A DNA stretch of 64,000 bases from Symsagittifera roscoffensis (Eukaryota; Xenacoelomorpha; Acoela; Convolutidae). This document shows positions 23,436-36,000 of the stretch, piece by piece. A program made the translations under genes and the position numbers. The number at the start of each line of letters is the position of its first letter. Positions within the stretch are counted from its first letter, which is position 1. The DNA is taken from contig NC_087064.1 in assembly GCF_963678635.1 (NCBI RefSeq), forward strand, positions 24,656,189 to 24,720,188. Reading direction: 5' to 3'. The notes under the pieces are model-generated. The model did not search any database. It had not been told where the DNA came from and saw only the letters and a list, made by a program, of their open reading frames with translations.

Positions 23436-23718
23436 AGCTATCTGAAAACCCTTAACAACGCCCCCTTTTTGGGCACCTTATTCAGGTTGCTGGATTAGAT
23501 TGCTAGGTTGATCGAAACGATCGGTCTTATAAAACAGTATGTGTATACTATTTAATTAATATAAACGTTTGATCCAACTAATCTGGTGTCAAAGTCACTG
23601 TCATTTTTGTTTTATGGTTTTTGTTCCTTTTTTTATTCCTTTTTCTTGTTTTTGTTTCGCTTTTTGTCTTTTTGCTCGTGTTTTTGTCCCCCTAGTTACC
23701 CCCCTTACTCGGTTAGCT

Positions 23719-24353
23719 AAGCCTCGTTCGGAAAGCGTACCAGGAAGTTTTCTCAAGTTTTCTTAAAAAGCTATCACACTACAACCGGAAGGCTTACACG
23801 TTCCCGCTGAACCGTACCACTGGTGGGCATGTATGGGCATGTAGCCCGGAGCTGTGTCAAGTGGGTTCGACTCAGTAGTCATGATGTAAAAACAGCCAGG
23901 AGCGCCATAAAAACACTATGTAACAGTCGCCTACTTCGGTCACATATGAGGCTTAAGAAAAATAGGCCCAATAACCATTGGCTCAAGAGTCAGGGACACC
24001 ATCTCTTGTGTTTTTCTACCTCAAAAACGGTCGGAGCCAATTCGGTTCACTTGCGACATGAGACTAGAACCCGTTACAGCTTAAAGGCCACTACCAAAAT
24101 ACTCTTCCCCCACTCTAGAAAATAAGAACGTCCCCATACTTAGGTCTCAAAATACCCAAAATACACGAACGCCGTTAAAAACAGGGTCGGAACAATCCGT
24201 TAAGTTACTTTTTATTGGACAGTGGAACTTTGATCCATTTCAGGTGGATCAACCTAAAACTCGCCTTACCTCAACATACTTATCACAAAATGCACTCGGG
24301 AAAATTAAATTAGGTACTTACATAGCAGCACACTTGGGAATCAGAGTAATTAA
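23719..24353 (-). repeat. Unit U, copy 5
   Basis: Leader junction on the left, L3 gag on the right. It carries a private local rearrangement near 23822, with GGGCATGTAT duplicated in place of TACTCTAGA. Confidence 0.85.
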
Positions 24354-25850
24354 CGCCTGACCCGAATCGATTCAACAATATCTCGAAAATTTTATCAGCA
24401 GTGTCGCGTTCCTCTTCCTTCTTCGCAACCATGCATTTCAACGCCGTGCCTTCTAAGTTGCTGAGTATCGCTGTGCATGCTTGCCTCTCGTCGTTCAAGT
24501 TGTCTTGTTCCAAGTGCAATCCCATGACTTCTACCCAAGTATCAATGCATCCATCTGAATCAACTTTGAATTCTTTCGGTTTTTTGAAAATTTTCCTGGA
24601 TTTGTTACTTTCTCTGTCACTCGAGTCGGTGTTCCTAGTGGCTAAGGCTTCTAGTGTCCTGTTCATCATTTCCCAGGTGCTTGCCCACGTCATGACATCC
24701 GGTCCCACGTTATTGTGAGAGGTGAAATCCCCTGAACCACTCGTCGTATTTGCTGTTCCACTTTTCATTGTCGCTTTGCCCCCCCCCCCCCCCCGGTGCT
24801 GTACTCGCGGCATCCCCGGGTAATGGTAACGGTGTTGATTGCCGTTTGTTCCGTTGCGGTTCCACGAAGTCAACTTTGTTGCCTTGCGTTCGTTCCGCTG
24901 CCGGCCTGTCCTGTGACGTAGAGTTTCTCAAGATGGCGTCTAGTTTTGCCTGTGTTGCACATGAACTCTCAGCCTGGTCCCTACCCATTGTGTCCATTCT
25001 CGTTTCCAGACTCCCCAACTGGCTGTTCACTGCGTCATACCGTTGCTTCATCTCTTGCATGTCTTTTTTGATGTTCTTGCCTCGCTCTCCATTAGTGGCA
25101 TCTACCTTGTCTGACATCTGCTGAAGCTTCTCCTCTGTCGCTTTCGCCAGATTGAAATAGTTGTCCAGGTATTCATGTTTGTTGTATCTTAATTTTTTCT
25201 TTATCACCTCTCTATCCTCCTCGCTGTGCTTTAGTCTCTTGTCGATCTGATCTAGCTTCGCCATCAGATCGCCCAGATCGAGAGAAGTTGTTGTTTCATG
25301 GTCAGCTGTTGCCCTGTTGTTGGCTGCTGCTCCCGGTCTGACCTGATCTTCGTTTTGGTCGGTGTCTGTCGTTTTTGTGGAAACCGTTCCGAAGGTTTTG
25401 CCTTTCTCGGCTTTCGGTTCCTCCGTCACCATGTCTCTTGATTTCATCCCGACCATCATTGCCAACCTTTCAGTAAATGACGTTCTTTTTGCTTGAGACT
25501 CGTCCTTTACTTTTTCTGGCGTGTTGCCCGTTGTGTCTTCCACAGTGTCTATCGGCGACAACTCCATCGACTTTGGATTTGGTTCTTCCGCATTCGGCAT
25601 CGGTGTTGACTCCGTCGTCTTTTTCTCCACCTCATCCACACTCTGGTCTGGTGTTTCTAGATCTCGTTGTTGGGTTCCGCTTGTTTCCCTTCCGCGTCCT
25701 CTTTTGTTTTGTTCTCTCTTTTACTCTTTTTGTTGACCATGCTAACTGAAAAATTCTTTTTTGTTACTTTTGGGCCCATAGATATCATTTTACGTAGCGA
25801 CGAATTATATTTTGTCTTTGATTCTGTAGATCTTTTTTCAGCCACCGGTT
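24354..25850 (-). pseudogene. gag N-terminal and middle region, long block L3
   Basis: Open frame 24710-25639 runs through the C run (16 long, in frame with the 10-long state) but is then broken by a one-base insertion shared with some other copies. A small deletion near 25660 separates the first ~60 codons. Cut and joined to U like the others. Confidence 0.85.
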
Positions 25851-26112
25851 CCCCTCCCTGCTCCGTCTCATGATTTTTATTTACAATTGATTCTTTTTAC
25901 ATTATTGGTATTTACTAAATCCTATTCTAAGAATAAAATTTTTTTTTTTGATAATGAAAAGAAAAACTACTTTTCTGTTCCTCATAAGATTTTTAAAAAA
26001 TTATACTAATTCGTGATCCTAACAATATCGCGTTCCGACTAGTCCTGTTGCTTTTGATTCAGTTATTTCGTCCTGTCTTAAGACCCTTCAGTACCGTCGC
26101 CCCACTTCTTCG

Positions 26113-26888
26113 TGTTGTCCCAAGCTTTCTCTCTACTGTCCCAAGACTATTCGGTGCTGTCCCGGTACTTCTTGTTAGTGTCCCAAGATCACTGTCCCAA
26201 GACCCTTGACCTAAGACTACTGTCCCAAGACTACTTTCCCAAGACTACTGTCTCAAGACTAGTGTCCCAAGACTACTGTCCCAAGACTACTGTCCCAAGA
26301 CTACTGTCCCAAGACTAGTGTCCCAAGACTATTGTCCCAAGACTACTGTCCCAAGACTAGTGTCCCAAGACTACTGTCCCAAGACTACTGTCCCATGACC
26401 CTTGCCCTAAGACTACTGTCCGAAGACTACTGTCCCAAGACTACTGTCCCAAGACTAGTGTCCCAAGACAATTGTCCCAAGACTACTGTCCCAAGACTAG
26501 TGTCCCAAGACTACTGTCCCAAGACTACTGTCCCAAGACCCTTGCCCTAAGACTACTCTCCCAAGACTACTGTCCCAAGAATACTGTCCCAAGACTAGTG
26601 TCCCAAGACTACTGTCCCAAGACTACTGTCCCAAGACTACTGTCCCAAGACTACTGTCCCAAGACCCTTGCCCTAAGACTACTGTCCCAAGACCACTGTC
26701 CCAAGATCAGTGTCCCAAGACTGTATTGTCCCAAGACCGTACCAAGATTGCTCTGGCCCAAGACTGTCCCAAGAATGCACCGTCCCAAGACTGTCCCAAG
26801 ACTGCACTGTCCCAAGACTGCGCTGCTCCAAGACCGTCATCAGACTGCACTGTCCCAAGACTTCTTTGGTACTGTCCCAAGACTTGTC
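26113..26888. repeat. 14 bp satellite array A3
   Basis: Same unit as A1 and A2 with array-specific unit changes. Confidence 0.95.
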
Positions 26889-27809
26889 ACCAAGTGTCTG
26901 GATAGTAGGATTTCTTCCTCTTCGTTGTGAGGACTCTTGAACCACTGTACCGTGTACCACCACTTGAGCTCTAGTAAAAATTTTCCCAAAAATCCTATCT
27001 TAATGGCCAAAAGCTTCAAATACTGACCCCCTTGTATTTATCTCTCTTTCGTTGTTTCAGGCAATTTGAAACCCCAACGTCTTCGCAGGTATCTTGTGAT
27101 CACCTGTTTGTTCAAATACCAATAACAAATTCTCACCAAAACGTAAAAATTTAAACAGGAAAATTATAAAAACAGAGAGATGAACCCACTTAAAATTTAA
27201 AGCTGACAGATGTCAAACTTTGTCCGAAAAAACGTCTGTTACCCGATTGCCACGCGTTTTCCTCCCCCCTGCTAGCGATCTTATGGGGTATCACAAAAAC
27301 TGTCTATGTCCGTTCCCCCCTACCGATCCGACCAGGTTACCTACCTTAATTCGATGTTAAATTTGGATATCCGCTCCTTATAACCGACGCGTGTAAGAGT
27401 GTAATGTAACTAAATCGACGATGCCGATCAATTAGTTACTCTAATGTGTCCCCCTTTTTTACACTTTACAACCACCACCTTTAACCTAACCAGCCCCTCA
27501 TCTAACCTCCCCCCTCTTTAGCCCCCCTCTTTAGCCCCCCTCTTAAGCCGAAAATTCTCTTAAGCGCCGGGTGCTAAAGCTCTCGAGAGGAAACGGTAGA
27601 CCTGTTTCCCGGCCTGCTTGAGTAAAAACTTTGTCAAAACAATGGGGCTCCGCTTATCTAATTTTACACTTATTTCATATAATGTAATGTGGATTTTAAC
27701 GATACCCGTTTGTCCAACTTGAGAACACCCCTGTGCGTCCTCCTTTTGTTGTAGCGGTCCCGTGCTGGTTGTCCCCCTGACGTGCACTGCACTTGATACC
27801 AGCACCACC

Positions 27810-28005
27810 TCCCCACTTGGCTGGTCACCTCTTCCAGTCAAGTCTCCTAGCGGTTCAGCTCAATCCTTGTGAACCATTTTACCACTCGGCTGGTCACATC
27901 TTCCAGTCAAATCTCCTAGTGGTTCGGCTCAATCCTTGTGAACCAATTTCCCACTCGGCTGGTCACCTCTTCCAGTCAAGTCTCCTAGTTGTCCAGCTAA
28001 GCTGC
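27810..28005. repeat. ~60-70 bp direct repeat, three units, in R3
   Basis: Same triplet as in R1 and R2. Confidence 0.8.
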
Positions 28006-28232
28006 AAGCTATTTGAAAACCCTTAACAACGCCCCCTTTTTGCGCACCTTATTCAGGGTATACTATTTAATTATTATAAACGTTTGATCCAACTAATCTG
28101 GTGTCAAAGTCACTGTCATTTTTGTTTTATGGTTTTTGTTCCTTTTTTTTTCTTTTTTCTTGTTTTTGTTTCGCTTTTTGTCTTTTTGCTTGTGTTTTTG
28201 TCCCCCTAGTTATCCCCCTTACTCGGTTAGCT

Positions 28233-28867
28233 ATGCCTCGTTCGGAGAGCGTACCAGGAAGTTTTCTCAAGTTTTCTTAAAAAGCTATCACACTACAACC
28301 GGAAGGTTTACACGTTCCCGCTGAACCGTACCACTGGTACTCTAGAGTGGGCATGTAGCCCGGAGCTGTGTCAAGTGGGTTCGACTCCGTAGTCATGATG
28401 TAAAAACAGCCAGGAGCGCCATAAAAACACTATGTAACAGTCGCCTACTTCGGTCACATATGAGGCTTAAGAAAAATAGGCCCTATAACCATTGGCTCAA
28501 GAGTCAGGGACACCATCTCTTGTGTTTTTTTACCTCAAAAACGGTCGGAGCCAATTCGGTTCACTTGCGACATGAGACTAGAACCCGTTACAGTTTAAAG
28601 GCCACTGCCAAAATACCCTTCCCCCACTCTAGAAAATAAGAACGTCCCCATACTTAGGTCTCAAAATACCCAAAATACACGAACGCCGTTGAAAACAGGG
28701 TCGGAACAATCCGTTAAGTTACTTTTTATTGGACAGTGGAACTTTGATTCATTTCAGATGGATCAACCTAAAACTCGCGTTACCTCAACATACTTATCAC
28801 AAAATGCACTCGGGAAATTTAAATTAGGTACTTACATAGCAGCACACTTGGGAATCAGAGTAATTAA
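28233..28867 (-). repeat. Unit U, copy 6, outer edge of the array
   Basis: Last copy. The plus strand ends with GAGTAATTAA and then changes to unrelated AT-rich sequence, so 28867 is the 5' edge of Gypsy-A sequence, about 1.05 kb from the first coding exon of the PKA gene. Confidence 0.8.
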
Positions 28868-29907
28868 GCTAATTAATAACTCTGGCATGAATATAATTGA
28901 ATATAACCCGAGAAGTTTTCTATCAATGAGTTCCAATCAAAGGAAATGAGTTTTAACTTGAGAATGTAGTTTTGGGTCTGAACCATTGGGAGACTTCAGT
29001 TGTCTACGTTTCCATTGAAGGTTCACTCTGGTTCAGTTGAATTGCGATCTTCTTTCGTATTCACTCTGTCTCCTATATCAAGATAGGACAGCTCTACTCT
29101 CGTGGTTCTTATTATTATCTCGGAAATTGCGAATAGCAATTTTCCGCTGTTTTTTCTGTCACTTTCCCGCTGTTGCGATTCGGTCGTTCTGATTTTATTT
29201 TGATGTTTTCAGTTGTCACGAGAAAACTGATCATGACAGGCTCAATTCGAATTTTTGAAAAATTAAACTTCATTCTAAAACCACGTATTTCGTATTCCTC
29301 AAGGTCAAACTTCCAGATATGACCGACTGACACAAGCTCACTGTTTTTGCATATAATTAAGTTAATTTGAGCGTTCTGGTCGAAGCCGAGCAGTAACGTT
29401 TTGTCGACCTGATGTTAGGAAAACCACCAAAAGAACTGGCTTTGGCAGAGACGGTGAAAAGCATGTGGAGCTGTGTTTAGACGCTAGCCAGTCGTTTTAG
29501 AACCCAGCTTTTTTTCCGTCGAATGTACTTCTGGGCGAATGTTACACACGGCAACAATTTTACTTTCGGATATGCGGGAAATTATTAAATTTTAGTCTGA
29601 TCAGCTGCCGCTTAGTTTTTTTTTTAAATTTTCATTAATTGGCGACGATTGTGTTTGTAGACTTGGTTTTGACAATAAGAACATGATTCCAAACAACATA
29701 TTGAATTTTTGAAGTGTTTTTTATATATTTTTTTTGTGGACATAGCGGCTTTCTTTTCCTGTCTGCTAGCTTACACTGCCATTTTTGTGTTTTATTGCAA
29801 GTGGGCGAAGGTCCGCTTCGCTTCTTTGTTCTTATGAACCGATGTCTTATTTTCTTCGTTCCTTAAACTAGCCCTGCATTCTGTTTTTGTGTTTCAATAC
29901 ATTTTAG
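28868..29907. other. Upstream region of the PKA gene; 5' UTR intron likely
   Basis: AT-rich. No coding frame. A SINE-type tail (GGTCCGCTTCGCTTCTTTG) lies at about 29817-29835. A polypyrimidine-rich stretch ending ACATTTTAG directly before 29908 looks like a splice acceptor, so a non-coding first exon probably lies further upstream, but I cannot place it or the promoter. Confidence 0.5.
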
Positions 29908-29912
29908 ATATC

Positions 29913-30068
29913 ATGGCGGACGAGGAACAAAGCTTACGTGAGTGTGAACAGTATGTACAGAAGCACAACATCCAGGGACTGCTCAAAGAATGCATCGTTC
30001 AACTATGCATTAACAGACCTGAAAATCCGGTGCGATTTTTACGAGAGCATTTTGAGCGCCTAGAAAAG
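29913..30068 (+). CDS. PRKAR1: PKA-R1 coding exon 1: dimerisation/docking domain
   Basis: 52 codons from ATG (CATGGCGG, good context) to GAAAAG followed by GTAAAT. Contains [15 protein letters not shown] and [18 protein letters not shown], the RI docking helices that pair two R subunits and bind A-kinase anchoring proteins. An extra Cys27 is present. The exon begins at 29908 after an acceptor AG. Confidence 0.93.
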
Positions 30069-33000
30069 GTAAATATGGTTATCATGCGTACTCCAAACAC
30101 AGGGTTGATACTGGTCATATAGAGAGTTGCAAACATTTCAGACAGACAGAATTCATGAAAAAGAGCAATCGTACCATTTTCACAAGATTTTGGATGAATT
30201 TTCGTTTTTTTGACACAAACTTGAGATTAAAGTTTGGGATCAAGTTAACATCCTCCCCCCCTTATAGACCAAGTTAAGATCCTCCACCCCTAAACGTGTT
30301 TAGGGGGGAGGATGTTAACTTGGTCCAAAGTTTGGTCTGATAAGTGAGGTTTTGCATGCAAATTGTATTCAAATTAGGTAAATTGGTCTTTTTGATTAAT
30401 TTTGTCTGTCCGAACTTTTTGCTACTACTTATAAACGTTTTAAAGACGTTAATCATCATGGACCTTTCGGATGTTTGGAGGTGGAAGACAGTTTTATTGC
30501 TGAAAGGCTTGAATTCGAGTTAATGAAATAGTGTCTGCGTAGTAATCTTACGAGAAGAGTATGTTTTTGCTCTTCCACACATGTTCTTTCACGATAAGGC
30601 ATAAATAAAATATTAGAACGCATGAATGAAAAAAGAAATCATTTGCATAGTTTCGCGCACTTTCCGGGCTCTTTCACAATTTTCCGGGCTCTTTCACAAT
30701 TTTCCGGCATCTTTCCCTCAAAGAGCAAAAACATACTCGTCAACAGTTAGAACATGGTTGAAGATGGCATCGGGCAAAAAAGCCGCCATCGGGAACTTTT
30801 TGCCCTCAGGCCGGGCTCTTTTCCCCTCGGGCATCTTTCAACTATGTTCTAACTACTACATAGAATCAGTTAGCTTTGATTGAAGGTAAACTCGGAAATG
30901 AATGACAAAAACCTTAGTTGTTTTTCAAAGTTGGAAGTGACATCAGAAAATACTCGTGGAATGAACTTTAACACATTATAACTCTTTTTTAAGATTTTAT
31001 TTCAGTGTACCTCAAATTGTATGACATGATTTCAGTATACGTCAAATTGTATTTAGAAGAACTGAAAAGTTTGAAAAACTGCTTTTATTTTCACTTAACA
31101 CTTGCGAGAGAAAGTGTCGTACAATCGGGAACAAGAAATCTTTTTTGATTGCATCTTTTCTTAATCTCCTGTGATTTTTGTCACTTTACCAACTCTGAAT
31201 TTGAAAATTTCTAATCGATTATGGTGTTTAAAAACTTCACCGCTCAAAAGTTTTTTTTATAACAACGATTTTTTTATTCCATGTTGTATTTTTATTTCGC
31301 CTCAATGGGTGTTTTCGTGCGTATTGTCAGCTTATTTGCTGCTCGGTAAATACAAAAAGATAATTCAAAACTGCTGGTTGTGTTTTCGACAGTTTTCTGA
31401 AATTTCAATTTTTTTTCTTCAAATTTATCTTCCCCGAATTATATATTTCCGTATCGTTGTGTATTAGCTAGCTTGCAATTTTACGCTTGCGTTGTATCCT
31501 AAGTGTCAGTGTTTGTCAAGTGAGCTTTTATGCAAAATAAGTGTGTTAAAGAATGCTTGGGGTGTTATATTTGCTTTTGAAATATGTTGCCTTTTTAAAG
31601 TCAATTTTGTACGCCGGAATTTAAAATTGTATCTTAATAAATGCAAAACTCCGCTTCGCCTCTTCTACAATTTTGATTTTTTTTGTCGTAAACTCTCCGA
31701 CAAATCTGAAAACTGACCGTATTTTATTGCGGAGCCTCAAATTTTGATAGGCCCATTTTCAATTTACTGGAAGTAAAGCACGCGCCTCCTAGTTCGAAGT
31801 TTTCTATGACAATTGTTTGTTTTTGGCCCATGTATTGTGGGCTTAGTTGACGCTCGATAAATGCTTTTTAAATTGTGTTTCTTGACATGTTTTCCTCAAG
31901 TAAAATCACAAATCATTATGAGTCAACAAGTTTAAAATAAACTTTGCGACAATAGAATCATCTCCGAAAGTGGTTCTTGTGCTTCGTCAAAGTTTTTCTT
32001 CATAATCTTTCGAGAAATTTTCCTTCAATCCGCGTGATGAGAATCTCAAGTTGAATATCTTTGGAGACAGAAAGATGGAAGTTTTGTACTTTGTAGATGT
32101 TTTCTTTTCACATTTTTACTAAATAGTTCACCCACCAGGTAGAAAATGATTTTCTTTATGATTAGATTTCAAATTTAAGAATCACAGAATTCAGAATTAA
32201 ATTGTTTTCAAAAACAATTGGTGTTTGAAGCCGGCGCTTAGACAAAGTCTTAAAAATAGAATCGAATTTCCACTAGCTCACGATAATTTAGATCTATGAT
32301 TAGATATGAAGTGAACGCGATAGTTTTTTTGATAACGCTAAATTGTCATATTTTCAATTAACTTTATACTATGTAACGGCGTTGATTCGCTGGCGATTAG
32401 CAAGCGTTCTCAAATCGGTATGTACAGTTTTTTGGGGGTTAACAACTTTCTTAACAGAATCACTTGATATCTTGGTTCACAATGAAGTTTTTCGGCGTTT
32501 ATGTCAGACTTAGTGTTGAGGTAGTGAATACGCCTGGACAGAAATGTCTTGGGTTCGAATCTGACCAGGACCTGTTTTTTTGAAACGGAAAAAATCTCCG
32601 TTTCAAAAAAATGTCGGCCCTTTGTTTGCTTGCTTGTATTTTGTCGGCTCATCATTACTTTCACATAGTTGCCTTTTGGTAGCTCGGTTTAATCCTGTTA
32701 TTTGTAATTGTACTAGCCTTGTTCTCGTATTTTTGCTTTTTTTCGCTTAAAAGTTTGTTCGGTCCAAATGACTTTGCTTATCTTTTATCGACTTAGCCTT
32801 TTCGTCCATTTCGAGGGAAACGTAATTTTCATGCTCCCTCCGGATCGCACAAAATGCTGAAAGTCTAAGAATAGAATTATAGCTCAAAGTTTTTCATGAT
32901 AACAATTTTGTGTTCACACAATTTACCCAAGTTTTGTTGGTTCAGTTGTCGCTCTATAAATGATATTAAATTTTCAGTAAACGTAGTCGTGAGTGTTTCT

Positions 33001-36000
33001 GGACGTGCTTTTTCATCGTTCCAGACAACATTTTGAAGCTTTTTATTTGTGGTGTTTTCAATTTCTTGTTTTTTTTCGGCTCTCCTTTCCTGTCTGCAGT
33101 ACCGTATCGCAAGTCGTGCAAAGATCGGCTTCGCACTTGTGTTTTGTACTTTTTTTTGACACATGTTAACTAATCCAAGGGTTACATGTATTTAATTGAA
33201 GGCAAAAAAATCAATAGTTTTGTTTCCGCTGGAATAAAACCGCCTCTTGACATCTATCAAAACTTTTTCATCGTTTTCTGGAACTTTTTCATCGTTCCAG
33301 ACAACATTTTGAAGTTTTTTTTATTTGTGTTGAAGTGTTTTCAATTTTTTTCGGCTCTCCTTTCCTGTCAGCAGTGCCATTTTTATGCCGTATCGCAAGT
33401 CGTGCAAAGATCGGCTTCGCCATTGTGTTTTGTACTTATTTTTGACACATGTTAACTAATCCAAGGATTACATGTATTTAATTGGAGGCAAAAAAATTAA
33501 GGTTTTTGTTTCCGCTGGGAATAAAACCACCGCTTGACATATTTCGAAACGAGGGACCCACCAGAAAATGACTACTGCAGATGGGGTTGATTGCCTACGT
33601 TGCATTCTCGCTACTGAAGTTAAACGTTTTCGAGCTATTTGTTTTTATCATAGGTTGATCACGCAAGCATTATAAGTTCGGCACAAACTTTTTTGCAGGT
33701 CAGAAAATTGTCCAATTTAATCAAACGCAAGGTTTTATGTCAGGATTTAACACATCTTGTTCATGGCTCAAAGACTTCATTTCATTTTTTGGCTTTTTTT
33801 TGTGTCAATGAACCGCTATAATTCTCTTAAGGCAACATGAATAAAGTAGGCAGGAAAACTAAGAGGGAGACATTTAAACATGCCAAATCCTAAGTATCTC
33901 ATATGAGAGAGAGATTGAGAGCTTCTGATGATTTGTTAGAGACCTGGCTTTCATTACAGTCCTGAACATGGGTCGTTACATAAAGTCTTAAGTCCGTCAA
34001 ACATGAAAGGTTACTTAGCTGAATGACTAAATCGGCTTGCTAAGGTAAATGAAATGTCTTTCTGAAAATTGATTTATTTCTGAATGTTGCGATCAAAAGG
34101 TCACTGCTTTCTGGAAAGTTTTCAATTGTTGTCGGAGTAATGTTCGGTAGTTTTCCCTTAAGTAGGTAGTGTTGATTTTTCTTGAAAGTCATAAAAATTG
34201 TGCACGCTCAAATTTGATGTGGTTTAAGTTTGGATTATCTTAGCGATATACAAGGCTGTGCAACGGGCAACTAGTTTTTCTCCTGCCAATAACTTTTTTC
34301 ACAGGATGGTTTTCGTGGACTTGTTGGTCATCTCCTAATCTGTACTTGCGTCAACCAACTGTTATTTTTTGAGCATGTTTGCCTTTCAAATAGCTGTTCT
34401 ATTTGATGTTTGTATTTTGGTTGGTTTTAAATTTAGCAGCTTAGATGTTGGCAAATTTCTTTTTTTCCCCTTTATTTGACTTGAAAGGTGTGGGTTTTTG
34501 AGGAGAATTGAGATTTTTTTCACCGGCTCATCGGGTGTCTGCTCAAATATCAATGGCTTCGTTACCACTTCTTATTTTTTCGAAGATAATTTAACCTTTA
34601 ATTGTTTAGTTGGGCGTTTTTCTGCAAGTGAATTCTATTCAACACAAAAATGAAATTTTCGATGATATGATTTTTTTTCGACTTGTGACTTTTATCGTAT
34701 TTTCGATCAGCTGGTTTGCCACGCTTTGTTTGTGCTGTGTGGCAATTGGTATAGCAACGCGTGCAAAGTTCAACTTCGCATTCAACTGTAGAGATAGCAT
34801 TGGTTTTACATACCTGCAATAACCTTACTTCCTTGTTAAACCTTATTTTTTCGGAATCCATATCTACATTATCTTACGTTATCTACATGAAATGAGAGTT
34901 TTAATATTTTTTTTGTAACCTCTGCATCTTATGAGAAGGCGGCTTCAACATTTTATGGCGATTGTATGCAACGACGTTCAATTTCCTTTGTACGAGTATT
35001 CTATGAGCTCTTTGTCATATATTATTTTGCTAAATGTCAACTTTTTTTTCAGCTGACGCAATACGTTATTTTCTACTAAATTAATCTTTTTTTTTTGTTT
35101 TTGGGCGCGCAGTAATTGAAGGTTGGCTTTTTTGCATCTGACGCACTAAAGTATTTTTAATTGCCTCTTATTTTTTTCTTTTTTTTGCCCTGGGTTTATG
35201 GAAATTGATATCCGCTTCGCCGAGACCTAAGATTACTAAAAACAAAAGATCAATCATAAAAGTGCATTGGGTAGCGGAGTAGTGGTAAAAATTCTCATGA
35301 CAAGATTGGTAACTGTTTGTCTTCGATAAGTGATTTTGCTACCTGAAAAGTGGAGAAGTTATCACTTTACGTTTGTTAATTCTGTTAGCTCAAGTTTGCC
35401 CTGTGCCTGCGTTCACTTAGCTATTATACCTGCTGTGAATATATTTGTTTAAAACTAGGGGAAGATAACGATTATATCTTAATTCCTTCGCGGGGATTAC
35501 AAATTTCCTTCTTATTTTTACTACTGAATTCTGAAGATAACGCTAGACGATTTGCTGTCATTTCCTGTTGTTTTTGGTCATCCCAAAATCTCAGTTAGAA
35601 ATTGCACTTCTGAGTTCAGTTTCATTTTCACATAGCACTTGGTCATAGAAAAAACAAGTACGTAGCTTATTATTGCCGTCAAGAGATTCAACTGCGTCAA
35701 GTTAGGTCGTAATTTTAGATAGTTCAACATAGTAACTTCAAGTTGAAAATATTATCATCAGCTTTTCGCCAATTTCCCTCTGAATTTTATCAGTGTGTGT
35801 TGTATCTACCAGCTAAATTTAAATCGGTTATTGCAAATCCGTGTCCTAAACTTACTCTTCAGATGAGGAAAGTTGTGCAAATGTGTTGATAAATACTGCA
35901 TAACAGTGCTGTCTAGTTGAATAGTTTAAAACCATCCGCGACTTAACTGACACGCCAAGTTAAAGATATAACCATCTTCGCTCTACATCTGTTGGTGTAG

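Larger units (their letters stand above)
21241..23718 (-). other. Non-coding leader R2
   Basis: Same content and order as R1: T-rich stretch, 14 bp satellite, unique ~900 bp, ~60-70 bp triplet, T-rich end. No usable reading frame outside the satellite. Confidence 0.7.
25851..28232 (-). other. Non-coding leader R3
   Basis: Same order as R1 and R2. It has a duplicated CCCCTCTTTAG stretch near 27510 and a ~60 bp deletion near 28057 relative to R1. No usable frame outside the satellite. Confidence 0.7.
12152..28867 (-). repeat. Tandem array of amplified Gypsy-A 5' ends (six U units, long and short blocks)
   Basis: Six copies of U begin at about 12152, 13375, 17888, 19108, 23719 and 28233. Steps are about 1223, 4513, 1220, 4611 and 4514 bp. 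In sense (right to left) the order is U-leader-gag, U-leader-gag, U-gag fragment, U-leader-gag, U-gag fragment, U-full Gypsy-A. All truncated gag copies stop at the same base, joined to TTAA of U; all three short blocks share another identical junction. Copies differ from each other by scattered substitutions and indels, so they are not one sequence repeated by assembly. Confidence 0.85.

Noticed and set aside
26113-26888. CRISPR array
   Set aside because: Units are contiguous 14-mers without unique spacers, and the genome is eukaryotic.
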